DNA of 6,961 bases from the NCBI GenBank assembly GCA_016713525.1, contig JADJOZ010000021.1, positions 1-6,961 of the forward strand, read 5' to 3'. The notes under the pieces were generated by a model, which searched no databases, was not told the DNA's origin, and worked only from the letters and a program-made list of their open reading frames with translations. Below are positions 1 through 6,665 of the stretch, in pieces. Origin of the DNA: Bacteroidota bacterium. Its GTDB lineage: Bacteria; Bacteroidota; Bacteroidia; AKYH767-A; OLB10. Made by a program: the position numbers and the translations under genes. Position 1 is the first letter of the stretch. Every line of letters begins with the position of its first letter.

Positions 1-1417
1 TTGGATGAACTCTATAACAAGCTTGAAGCTGCTGTCATTGACGGTTTTGAAATATGTAGTGGAACATGAAGAAAATTTTTCGTTACAATTTGAGCAATTA
101 CTACAATGGACATCACAGTTTAAGTTACCAAGACACTGTTTATCCTTGCCAAAATCTGCCTATTCAAAACGAAACTATTTCAGTTATTGATAAAAGATAT
201 GGTACTTGCAAGAATTTAAAAGTTGGGACTTAGTTTTACAAGTTTATCTTTATCTGATGATGATTATTGCAAGTTCTTTTTCTTGCTTGAAAGTATTCAG
301 AACAGGGAAACAGAAGAACTTAGAAATATTTTGGGATAGCTTCTTTCCATGCCCCGATAACAGAACTAATTGACCGACACATTCATATATGTTCAACAAA
401 AGAATTTGAAGATGATAGATTAAAAATTCTGTTTACTGAATGATTCAAATTGCTTTACTCACTCTAAACTCCATTTTGTTATTAAATTCCTATATTGATG
501 AGTGACTTTTGATTTTGATTCTTTTTAGAAATTACAAACCTTGTCAGCATAGAGAGGATGAGTGATATTATTCAAAATCAAGGAACACAAAAACTTCTGC
601 CAACTCGTCACCTCACCCAAAGTGTTATAAGTTCAACTACTCATGCTTTTGTGCTAAAAATTACTCTATTGAAAATGAAACATCTAAAAGTTCAAGTATT
701 CTTTATGAAATTAGCTGTTACAGCAATGTAATGGCTGAATACATTAATAAACTTTTGCTATTTAAGAACACAAACAGCTATTGATACTGGCTGCAGCCAA
801 ATTATTGCAAAGCCAATCAATTGGGCAAGTTCATATAGTGCAGACCTTTTGTCACTTGCGATTGCAACAACGAAAGCATACCCTGATTATTTTGAAAACT
901 ACTATTGGAACTATTTACCAAATAAAATTTCATCTGATATTTTTGGAAATGAACAAATCCTAAAATACCTAACTCCAATACAAATGAATGTTCAAGTAGC
1001 TATTGATAGATTAAATAATGCCTTTTTAAGAAGGCACATTGACGATTCTATTCTTGATATAACTATTGCTCTTGAAGCGTTATTTATTGAAAGCAAGAGA
1101 ACTCGATAACACACAAACTTTCTTTTCAGCAGCGATACTCTGCAAACTTTTTCCCATTGAATCCTTAACTCAGTATCAAGTTTCAAACCTTGTAAAAATG
1201 TGTAAAGGATTTAGGAGTGCAATCGTTCATAGTAAAGAGAAAAAGGAATTAGATAAAAGTAGAAATTTAAGAAGCAATATACTGCCAGATATTACAAGTG
1301 TGGAAGCTGGACTAAAAACTTTATCTCATTCAGTTAATATTCTTTTAGCTAATCCACAGTTTCTGCAGGTTGAAAATTGGATAGGAATATTTTGATGAAA
1401 TTGTAATTAGGAAATAA
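1..1417 (+). pseudogene. ApeA-like HEPN-domain protein, 5' truncated by window edge, multiply frameshifted
   Basis: Stitching frames gives a protein of about 470 residues that begins before the window. Coding-like segments include LDELYNKLEAAVIDGFEICS (from base 1), LPIQNETISVIDKRYG (about 155-202), a piece containing SLSDDDYCKFFFLLE (232-336), ITELIDRHIHICSTKEFEDD (363-422), ITNLVSIERMSDIIQNQ (about 530-580), and the C-terminal domain from about 980. The C-terminus reads DDSILDITIALEALF, then a shift near 1100, then FRSAIVHSKEK, with Arg codon 1213-1215 and His codon 1228-1230 spaced as Rx4H. That pairing of a helical 'D..IALEALF' segment with a later RxxxxH is typical of ApeA-like HEPN domains, which are often RNases or RNA-binding modules in defence or toxin settings. 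Shifts lie near 65, 150, 222, 335, 436, 520, 657, 775 and 1100. The frame in use stops at 1395, but a shift gives FDEIVIRK and a stop at 1417. The N-terminal two thirds I do not recognise. Ribonuclease activity is inferred only. Confidence 0.72.
1066..1395 (+). CDS. Longest open C-terminal segment of the HEPN protein
   Basis: This is the unbroken reading frame holding the second half of the HEPN helical bundle. It reads LDNTQTFFSAAILCKLFPIE, then the Rx4H motif RSAIVH at codons 1213-1230, then a Lys/Glu-rich stretch and a final amphipathic helix ending near WIGIF. The nominal TTG start at 1066 is not a real start: the same bases in frame 3 encode ITIALEALFIES, which joins this segment after a one-base shift in 'aagcaagagaactcg' near 1095-1105. 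It should be read as part of the larger gene and not as a separate protein. Confidence 0.6.
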   Translation: MLLKRYLLKARELDNTQTFFSAAILCKLFPIESLTQYQVSNLVKMCKGFRSAIVHSKEKKELDKSRNLRSNILPDITSVEAGLKTLSHSVNILLANPQFLQVENWIGIF

Positions 1418-1583
1418 ACTAAACAAGAACAGAAGAATAAATTGCCAAAGCTAAAAAGGTACAGCACAGCGTCAGCCGCGATAGACAAAAGATGAAACAT
1501 GACAATGACAAATAAAATTATGACAGGGAATCATTTCATAGATTTGGAAGACAGTACGTCTATTCTTAACATCGTTGGCCGTT

Positions 1584-1610
1584 GCCCGCCTTGCCAGTCG
1601 GACAGGCAGT
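1584..1610. repeat. Degenerate GCC..GGACAGGC palindromic element
   Basis: The bases cccgccttgccagtcggaca followed by ggcagt resemble a decayed form of a palindromic 'GCCTGCCGGACAGGC' type element that I recall as frequent between genes in Bacteroidota. Symmetry here is imperfect (tgcc on the left against ggca on the right). It stands out as GC-rich in an AT-rich stretch. Family membership is from memory and needs a genome-wide count. Confidence 0.35.
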
Positions 1611-1679
1611 TCCGTCTAAAAATTTCCATCATTTTTTACGTTCTGTCATTACCATCTATATCCGGCTATACAAACACTA

Positions 1680-1841
1680 ATTTTTAATGAAGCTATTGGT
1701 CGCTAAGGAGCGTAAAGGCAGAAAAAAGTTGAAAACTGCGGCAAAATTATTTGATGCCAAAATTCCGGATGTTGACCCTTTTTACTTTCCGCTTACATTC
1801 TTTCTCCAGCCGGCGGGACGAGCGGATGCCGTTCTGAAAGC
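1680..1841 (+). repeat. Dispersed direct repeat, copy A (core 1757-1841)
   Basis: The core at 1757-1841 matches 6822-6907 with five mismatches and one single-base gap by eye (about 93% over 86 bp). It includes the exact shared string ctttctccagccggcgggac and its continuation gagcggat. Two shorter blocks upstream also match in the same order: agctattggtcgctaagg (1690-1707) with aactatttgtcgctatgg, and ttgaaaactgcggcaa with ttgaaaactgcgacaa. In this copy the core lies about 15 bases after the ttgaaaactgcg block. The one-base gap changes the reading frame between copies, which argues for a non-coding repeat or one no longer under coding selection. Confidence 0.8.
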
Positions 1842-2004
1842 TTTAGAGATGACTTTGAGCAGTTATTTTGGGATAAAGCAACCTCGCCCGTCGGTCTGAA
1901 CTACCTTAGGCTTAAAACCGAGTAAAAGTTAAATCCAGCTTTTCGGCAAACGCATCCAGGCCCTGATGGCGGCCTATGTGTACTATGAGTTGCATAGGAG
2001 TTAA
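1842..2004 (+). pseudogene. Possible degraded coding remnants after repeat copy A
   Basis: Two short frames look more protein-like than their surroundings. One, at 1842-1925, reads DDFEQLFWDKATSPVGLNYL and then RLKTE before a stop. The other, at 1933-2004 in a different frame, reads FGKRIQALMAAYVYYELHRS before a stop. They could be neighbouring pieces of a single frameshifted gene, like the other genes in this window. I do not recognise either, and there is no start or clear upstream extension. They are listed as a hint only. Confidence 0.25.
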
Positions 2005-2148
2005 ATTTTCTTAAAAATACCAATGAAAAGGCTCACATTCGGAATTATTTTTCAATAGAAATTAATAAGTGAATGAGGAAATTAGTATTTTCACTGGCTG
2101 ACCTTATAACGCATTGCCGCGAACAACATTTCGGTAGACAAAAAGACA

Positions 2149-2599
2149 GTGGAAAAATTAACATTCGGACAGGGACGTAGACCTGGGCAAACTTTTAAAA
2201 ACGGTTCGACACAAGTCGACAGAAAGTATATTGACTTTATTGTTTCCGGACAATCTCTCGGACAAACCTTTGGACTTCCCGACCTTGACTTTATTGGCGT
2301 TTTCGGTTGGACTGAAAATAATGAAGAAGAAAACAAACAACTCGACGAGTTTTTGGGTAAAAGAACTCTGAACTCGAAACTGGTAGGACATCGTTTTATG
2401 TTTGCCCTGAATGTGGGGACATCGGTTGCGGTGCAATCACTGCAAAAATCGAAATTACTGAAAACAGAGTTATTTGGAAAGAGTTTGGTTATGAAACAAT
2501 TATTCTGCACCTCAGTTAGACAACTATAAAAGTATTCCTCATCTTGAATTTGACAAGACAGAATACATCGAAACATTTGAAAAACTCAGACGGCGATAA
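2149..2599 (+). pseudogene. Small conserved hypothetical protein with CPECGDIGCGA motif, two frameshifts
   Basis: The first segment (GTG 2149 to about 2396) includes DFIVSGQSLGQTFGLPDLDF and IGVFGW. A one-base shift in the T run at 2394-2397 leads to YVCPECGDIGCGAITAKIE and VIWKEFGYE (2397-about 2510). A second shift near 2505-2513 leads to QLDNYKSIPHLEFDKTEYIE and then TFEKLRRR, ending with TAA at 2597-2599. The joined protein is about 150 residues. The Cys pattern CPxCGDxGCG suggests a metal or structural cysteine cluster. I recall uncharacterised bacterial proteins with this motif and a following 'W..FGYE', but no function. The start is uncertain: the frame stays open upstream from 2110 (NNISVDKKTVEKL) without an ATG. 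The opposite-strand frames over this region are shadows. Confidence 0.7.
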
Positions 2600-2627
2600 G
2601 CTGTGTGGCGGCAACGACGTTATAACA

Positions 2628-2703
2628 GCACCTACTGGTAATTTTTTGCGGGGTAGCGCTCAAATGCGTAAAGTGGTCTTAGCAAAAAACTACCAGTAGC
2701 TGC
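2628..2703. repeat. 22-bp inverted repeat with 32-nt loop
   Basis: The left arm gcacctactggtaattttttgc (2628-2649) pairs with the right arm gcaaaaaactaccagtagctgc (2682-2703) at 20 of 22 positions, separated by 32 bases containing ggggtagcgctc. It starts 29 bases after the stop of the CPECGD gene, so it could act as an RNA hairpin at the 3' end of that transcript, although no T-run follows on the + strand. A mobile or structured DNA site is an alternative. The arms are AT/GC mixed, so chance pairing is unlikely. Confidence 0.8.
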
Positions 2704-2760
2704 AAACCGTGTAAGACTTGAAATGCTGATCCTGTAAGACTAGCAAATGCTATTTAACTG

Positions 2761-2811
2761 ATGGAAGCGTTTGAGAAGTTTTCAAACGGCCTTCCGGCGA
2801 CGCTCTTCCAT
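2761..2811. repeat. Nested inverted repeats
   Basis: An inner hairpin cgtttga (2768-2774) / tcaaacg (2782-2788) lies inside outer arms atggaag (2761-2767) / cttccat (2805-2811). Both pairs are perfect 7-base matches. The right side between the arms also holds ggccttccggcg. A folded RNA or cruciform is possible; no function can be assigned. Confidence 0.55.
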
Positions 2812-2829
2812 GAGAGTTGCTAAACTATA

Positions 2830-2881
2830 TTTCGGCAGGCTCAACACAAACCCCATTTCGAGAAGCTCAATGCAAGATGCA
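2830..2881 (+). repeat. Tandem pair of 26-base TTTCG..GCTCAA repeats
   Basis: Two adjacent units start with tttcggcaggctcaacacaa (2830) and tttcgagaagctcaatgcaa (2856), exactly 26 bases apart, with 15 of the first 20 bases identical. This resembles the 'TTCGACAAGCTCAACACAA'-style intergenic repeats I associate with Bacteroidota. The taxonomic link is from memory; the tandem itself is plain in the sequence. Confidence 0.65.
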
Positions 2882-3093
2882 TGCTGCTTTTAAGGAAACG
2901 GTAATAGTGGTGAGGGATGGAGGCAGGAACAGAATGAGAATGAGAAGGAGAGAGGGCAAAGGGTTAGAATTTGCTTGAAGATGCTTAAATTTGAGTTATG
3001 GCTAAGCATGAATTAAATCAACTCATCAAGGAAGGTTAATTGGGACCGGTTTTTGGTTCCAGGCTATCGAGTTCATGTGAGGAAAGAGATATT

Positions 3094-3290
3094 TTAGGAG
3101 CAATAATTCGTGCATCAAGTGCTGCCACTAAGAAAGCCAGTCTGGCGGCAATGAAAACCAAACAGCCATTTTAATAGCAGAAAACGGAAAGGTATACGAG
3201 GTTCAACCTTCCGGAGAAAAGAAATTTATTAAAGAGCTCGAGACACCAACAAATGATTTTCCAAATAATTTTATTTTGCCCATAGTATGA
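3094..3290 (+). pseudogene. Very small conserved-looking protein, one frameshift, start unclear
   Basis: The first segment (frame of 3094) reads LGAIIRASSAATKKASLAAM and then KTKQ. A one-base loss at 'cagccatttta' near 3164-3170 then gives ILIAENGKVYEVQPSGEKKF and a tail ending FPNNFILPIV, with stop TGA at 3288-3290. The joined product is about 65 residues. The second half has the pattern 'ilIAENGKvYEVqpsGeKkfIKele', which I associate with short uncharacterised Bacteroidota proteins. There is no membrane segment, signal peptide or cysteine. No ATG is visible at the expected start; the purine-rich aggaaagagat at 3080-3090 could be a ribosome site for an ATT or TTA position that was a proper start before an error. 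A terminator-like hairpin follows 75 bases downstream. Confidence 0.5.
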
Positions 3291-3364
3291 AAAAGTGATG
3301 CTCAAAATGGTTGTTACGGCCAACTCATTTTTACGCAGAAAATCGAAAAAAAGTTTTCAACACC

Positions 3365-3385
3365 CAAGGGTTTACCCTTGCTTTT
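3365..3385. terminator. Short intrinsic-terminator-like hairpin
   Basis: A perfect 6-base stem caaggg (3365-3370) / cccttg (3375-3380) with loop ttta is followed by ctttt. It lies 75 bases after the small protein's stop codon. Upstream on the other side is an A/T mix with gaaaaaaag at 3345-3353, so it may work weakly in both directions. The stem is short, so strength is doubtful. Confidence 0.4.
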
Positions 3386-3760
3386 AAATGCTCAAATTTG
3401 CAAGTACTTAACTTTTAATGTATTATAAAACATCAAAATCTCGCCTAAAAATTAGGTGGTTGCGGTTTGGTGGTGTAATTTTAGACAATCGGAAGGGGAT
3501 GAGATTATATCAACCGGAATAATTTCTAGACACGGCCGACAGAGAATTTAAAACTTATAACCGAAAACGTAATTAACCTCCAAAACTAAAAGCACAGAAT
3601 CCTTTCGAACAATTTGAATTATAATTGACCAGAGCGAAATCAGGATGGCAAAAATAAATCCTGACAATAGCTATTAAAGCCATCAACAAAAACAGTTCAC
3701 ATTCGACAAGATGCGAAATCCTAAAAATAGATATACGAAATTGCAGCAAATCTCTATATT

Positions 3761-3777
3761 AGTGATTATTAATCACT
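3761..3777. promoter_or_regulatory. 17-base palindrome, possible operator
   Basis: agtgattattaatcact is a perfect palindrome of 8-base arms around a single central base. It lies 223 bases upstream of the peptidase start. Symmetry of this kind suits a dimeric regulator, but it is AT-rich, no promoter is identifiable beside it, and no regulator gene is in the window, so the role is a guess. Confidence 0.3.
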
Positions 3778-4500
3778 TAAGTTCAATTAGAGGTTTAAAA
3801 GGTTCGTATAATAATTTGTTATCTGCCATTCTTGCTCCGAACAAACGGTAGTGCTTACTAATCCCTTCTTCATTTTGCGGTCATACTTTCTCGACAGTGT
3901 AACCTTAACTTGTACAGTGACATTTCTGAAACTAAAAATTAAAATCGGTGTAGGCCGAAAATCCAATAAAGAGTAGGCAAACAAATTAAAACATTTTAAT
4001 ATGAAAAAACGTCAAACAAAATTAAAACCCCAATTCATCAGGGAGCGCAAGTCATTATAAAATTTCATGATTATGTGGAAATTGATAACAAGAAAATTGA
4101 ACATTCAATAAATGAAGAGCTATTGGAGATTGGGCAGGTCTTGCGAAGAACTTTCCCGGAATACAATTACAAAAATGATTACTGCTATTGACGATAAAAA
4201 ATTAAATGCCTTGATAAATAAAGCAATGGAAATAGATACCACTTACAAAGAGGTTAATTTCAAGAATTACTTTTTTATTAATTGCCCGGCTGATATCACC
4301 TGAAGCTCTTCTTAAAGACTCAGGAATTGAAGAGTATAGGGAAAGCATACATTGACTACCCTGTTCCTGATCCGGTAGTGAATGACGCAGATGACCAAAG
4401 CTGTCAATCAGGATTACTTAGATGCAGCACCGTGGGGAATTGACGCAAGATATGCCTGGACCTTTACCGGTGGTGATGGTGCGGCGTATCATTTATCGAT

Positions 4501-5283
4501 ATGGAGCGGGGATGGACCTTTGATCATGAAGACCTGAATGCACATGGTATAACATTACTTCATGGGGTTCTTCTTGATTCTTCAAGGGCACATGGTACAT
4601 CTGTATTAGGAGAGATATGTGCGGTAGATAATACAGTGGGTTGTGTTGGCATCGCACCTAATGTCTCATCTGTTCATACCGTTTCATTTAACGGAAGCAC
4701 TCGTCCGAATGCAGTAATTGCGGCCATTGCCAATCTTTCTTTTGGTAATGTCTTGTTACTTGAAGCACAAGTGACAGTACCCGGATCTCCACTAGGGCCT
4801 AATCGATTACTTGGGCCATGTGAACTGCTTGATGCAGACTTTGATGCTATACGGCTTGCAACTGCACTTGGGATCATTGTTGTTGAGGCGGGTGGCAATG
4901 GAACAGCTAACAATGATCCTGCTCCTGCTGTCCATTTGCCTTTTGATTTGGACGCATATGTCGATCCATCGGGTAACAGGTCATTATTTCGTGATGCAAC
5001 CAATGCTGATTTCCGAGATTCTGGTGCTATTATAGTTAGTGCTGCAAGTTCCGCATCACCTCATACCCGGATAGTATGGGCACCGCACGGAAACAGGATT
5101 GATTGTTATGGCTGGGGTCAAAATATTAACACACTTACTTCTGATGATGCAGGGGCTACAACATCCTATACTTCTTTTTTTGGCGGCACCTCAGGTGCAA
5201 GCCCTATCATTACAGGTGCTGCAATTCTTATTCAAGGTATTTTCCAAAGCAATTTTGGGTTCAAGCTTAGTCCAGGCAAATGA
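4501..5283 (+). CDS. Longest open segment: subtilisin catalytic domain
   Basis: An unbroken 260-codon frame carries most of the peptidase fold. It contains the His motif RAHGTSVLGEI, the substrate-cleft region NVLLLEAQVTVPGSPLGPN, the oxyanion-hole Asn in VVEAGGNGTANNDPAP, and the Ser motif GGTSGASPIITGAAILIQGI. The ATG at 4501 is not the true start: the preceding codons 4486-4500 read VSFID and carry the catalytic Asp, and the frame then hits a stop at 4474. A shift near 4485 joins this segment to TFTGGDGA upstream. At the 3' end SPGK-stop is an artefact of a shift in 'ggcaaatg'; the next frame continues QMRAILSNPITGTLP, as expected for the family. Confidence 0.85.
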   Translation: MERGWTFDHEDLNAHGITLLHGVLLDSSRAHGTSVLGEICAVDNTVGCVGIAPNVSSVHTVSFNGSTRPNAVIAAIANLSFGNVLLLEAQVTVPGSPLGPNRLLGPCELLDADFDAIRLATALGIIVVEAGGNGTANNDPAPAVHLPFDLDAYVDPSGNRSLFRDATNADFRDSGAIIVSAASSASPHTRIVWAPHGNRIDCYGWGQNINTLTSDDAGATTSYTSFFGGTSGASPIITGAAILIQGIFQSNFGFKLSPGK

Positions 5284-5558
5284 GAGCAATTTTGAGTAAT
5301 CCTATTACAGGAACCTTACCAGCGGCAACAGAAGCAACTCAAATTGGTGTACTCCCAAACTTGCGTTTAATTATAGACACTGTATTAAATCTTTCCCCAG
5401 ATGTATATATTAGAGATAATGCTGCTGATACCGGTGAACCACACACTGGATCTATTTCAAGCAGTCCAGATATTATTTTAAATAAAACAGAAGTAATTAA
5501 CCCACAAGCTGCATTTGGTAGGAAGTGGAACCGAAAATGATATTACACTCAGTACCGT

Positions 5559-5996
5559 GCTGAGATCGGACAGGACAATTTTATTTATGTGAGGGTGTTA
5601 CATCAAGGGGGAGCAGAAGCTACAAATGTGAATGCCACTATATTTTGGTCGCCACCACCAACGTTAATCACACCTGAGTTTTGGACGCTAGTTGGAAATG
5701 TTGTGATTCCAAACGTTCCGACAGGAGACATTCTTACAGTATCAATAGAATTGTTTGTATCAGCTGACATCCCTGTTGCTGGTCACTATTGTTTCTTGGG
5801 CTTATTAAATGCCCAGGATCCTGCACCCGATCCTGCTGATTTTTTAAACTGGGATCACTTCACTCGTTTTATAAGGGACAATAACAATGTTACCTGGAAA
5901 AATTTTAATATAAGAGATAACGACCCTGATGTTGATCCATCCGTTCCAAAGGGTTTTTTGCTATGCCATTTCTTGCGCGCCTGGCGCACCCGATAA
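5559..5996 (+). CDS. Open segment: CARDB-like domain of the S8 peptidase
   Basis: This frame reads AEIGQDNFIYVRVLHQGGAE, then ATNVNATIFWSPPPTLITPE, VVIPNVPTGDILTVSIEL, IPVAGHYCFLGLLNAQDPAP and NNNVTWKNFNIRD. The 'YVRV.N.G...A.NV.V.ly' start with a later 'p..GHYC.lg' strand is the CARDB/immunoglobulin-like pattern that follows the catalytic domain in some long S8 peptidases. A shift near 5955-5960 ends the valid frame, so the last residues before the stop at 5996 (LLCHFLRAWRTR) are out of frame. An upstream shift pair near 5522-5540 joins it to VINPQAAFG. Confidence 0.75.
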   Translation, partial: AEIGQDNFIYVRVLHQGGAEATNVNATIFWSPPPTLITPEFWTLVGNVVIPNVPTGDILTVSIELFVSADIPVAGHYCFLGLLNAQDPAPDPADFLNWDHFTRFIRDNNNVTWKNFNIRDNDPDVDPSVPKGFLLCHFLRAWRTR

Positions 5997-6489
5997 AAAA
6001 GAAGAAAATTTGACTTTGAAATCATCTCTAAACTTCCTCAAGGGTCAAAGGTATATTTGGAAATCCCTTCAAAATGGAATACTGAATTTACCATGCATCA
6101 AATTGATTTAAAGTACAAAATGAAAAACGGATATGTACCTGTTCGTATAAAGTTTGCAGGAAACAATCCTTTAAGGAAATTGAGCTTGATGCTAAATCAA
6201 AAGCAAAGTTACGGTTGATGGTTTCTATTCCAGATAAATGTAAAGAGAACGAATACATAATAACTGTCCGTCAGCTTTGGGAGAAACAAGAAGTTGGAGA
6301 GTTAGCTGAAAATTGTTTCAAAAGAAAGAAAGAAGGAATTGGAAAATAGGTTTTCCTAAAAGATAGACATTAGTATTTCTTTAGCAAAATATTTTTGAAG
6401 GCGACATCGGAAAATAAAAAGTCCTGGTCAACTTGGCAGGTTGCGAATGCACTATAGGGGCATTGTCTAAAGCGGAAGTGGACATTGTT

Positions 6490-6505
6490 AACTTCGGCAG
6501 AAGTT
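6490..6505. repeat. Small perfect hairpin
   Basis: aacttc (6490-6495) and gaagtt (6500-6505) are exact reverse complements around ggca. No T-run follows, so it is not a standard terminator. It is short enough to be chance. Confidence 0.35.
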
Positions 6506-6665
6506 CGTTGCTATCACTTTAGTTCTGGCTTGACGGAATTCTATCAACATTGTTCTTATCTTCAGCTTTGTATCGCTAAACAGCTTCGGTTCGGGCAGGA
6601 CATTCACTTTGAATATCAGCCTTCGGTAATACCTAGGCCGTTAAGCGGCATACAAGCATCGAGGC

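Larger units (their letters stand above)
1418..2148. other. Intergenic stretch with repeat copy A and protein-like remnants
   Basis: I find no complete gene here. The stretch holds a GC-rich element at 1584-1610, a dispersed repeat at about 1680-1841, and two short protein-like remnants at 1842-1925 and 1933-2004. The frames open at 1499-1687 and 1687-1899 give low-complexity or unfamiliar peptides. The second is not conserved as a frame in the repeat copy near 6665-6907, so I do not call either a gene. The last part, to 2148, shows no feature I can name. Confidence 0.5.
2600..3093. other. Structured intergenic region
   Basis: No gene is supported here. In order it holds a strong inverted repeat (2628-2703), a nested hairpin (2761-2811), a 26-base tandem repeat (2830-2881), and a purine-rich tract rich in gag/gaat steps at about 2909-2965. 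The remaining bases before 3093 have only short open frames with no recognisable peptide. Confidence 0.55.
3291..4000. other. Intergenic region upstream of the S8 peptidase
   Basis: About 710 bases without a gene I can support. It contains a terminator-like hairpin at 3365-3385, a weak cctaa/ttagg hairpin at 3444-3456, and a 17-base palindrome at 3761-3777. The open frame on the minus strand at 3787-3984 gives an unfamiliar 65-residue peptide with no supporting motif and is probably chance. I looked for the Bacteroidota TAnnTTTG promoter element ahead of 4001 and found no convincing match. Confidence 0.5.
4001..6349 (+). pseudogene. S8 (subtilisin-like) serine peptidase with C-terminal CARDB-like and accessory domains, multiply frameshifted
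   Basis: Stitching the frames gives a protein of about 780 residues from ATG 4001 (MKKRQTKLKPQ) to TAG 6347-6349. Order of domains: propeptide-like region (4048-about 4350) with QVIIKFHDYVEID, KNYFFINCPADI and PEALLKDSGIEEY; linker VNQDYLDAAPWGIDARYAW; subtilisin catalytic domain (about 4450-5300); CARDB-like beta domain (about 5559-5920) with IYVRVLHQGGAEATNVNATI; and a C-terminal domain (about 6003-6349) with KVYLEIPSKW and NEYIITVRQLWEKQEVGE. Catalytic Asp is codon 4498-4500 in FIDMERGW, His 4591-4593 in HGTSVLGE, oxyanion Asn 4897-4899 in GGNG, and Ser 5191-5193 in GGTSGASP. Shifts lie near 4030, 4181, 4300, 4350, 4397, 4485, 5278, 5522, 5540, 5957, 5975, 6005 and 6172. I see no signal peptide, membrane segment or type IX sorting domain, so location is open. 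Family assignment is firm; the substrate is unknown. Confidence 0.92.

Noticed and set aside
1687..1899. Small gene of 70 codons starting at ATG 1687
   Set aside because: It overlaps repeat copy A and its frame is broken by a one-base gap and stops in copy B, so it is not conserved as protein.
2091..2576. Long minus-strand open frame of 161 codons
   Set aside because: It lies antisense to the CPECGD protein gene, whose + strand segments form a coherent, motif-bearing protein. The antisense peptide has scattered cysteines and no recognisable motif.
2600..2710. Integron attC site suggested by gcaacgacgttataac plus the inverted repeat
   Set aside because: The right end has no GTTRRRY core site paired with a RYYYAAC left site, and there is no integrase gene or cassette array in the window.
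2628..2881. CRISPR array
   Set aside because: Repeats here are an inverted pair and a two-unit tandem without spacers of regular size; no cas genes are present.
4674..5003. Minus-strand open frame of 109 codons
   Set aside because: It is a shadow of the subtilisin catalytic domain, which has clear catalytic motifs on the + strand.
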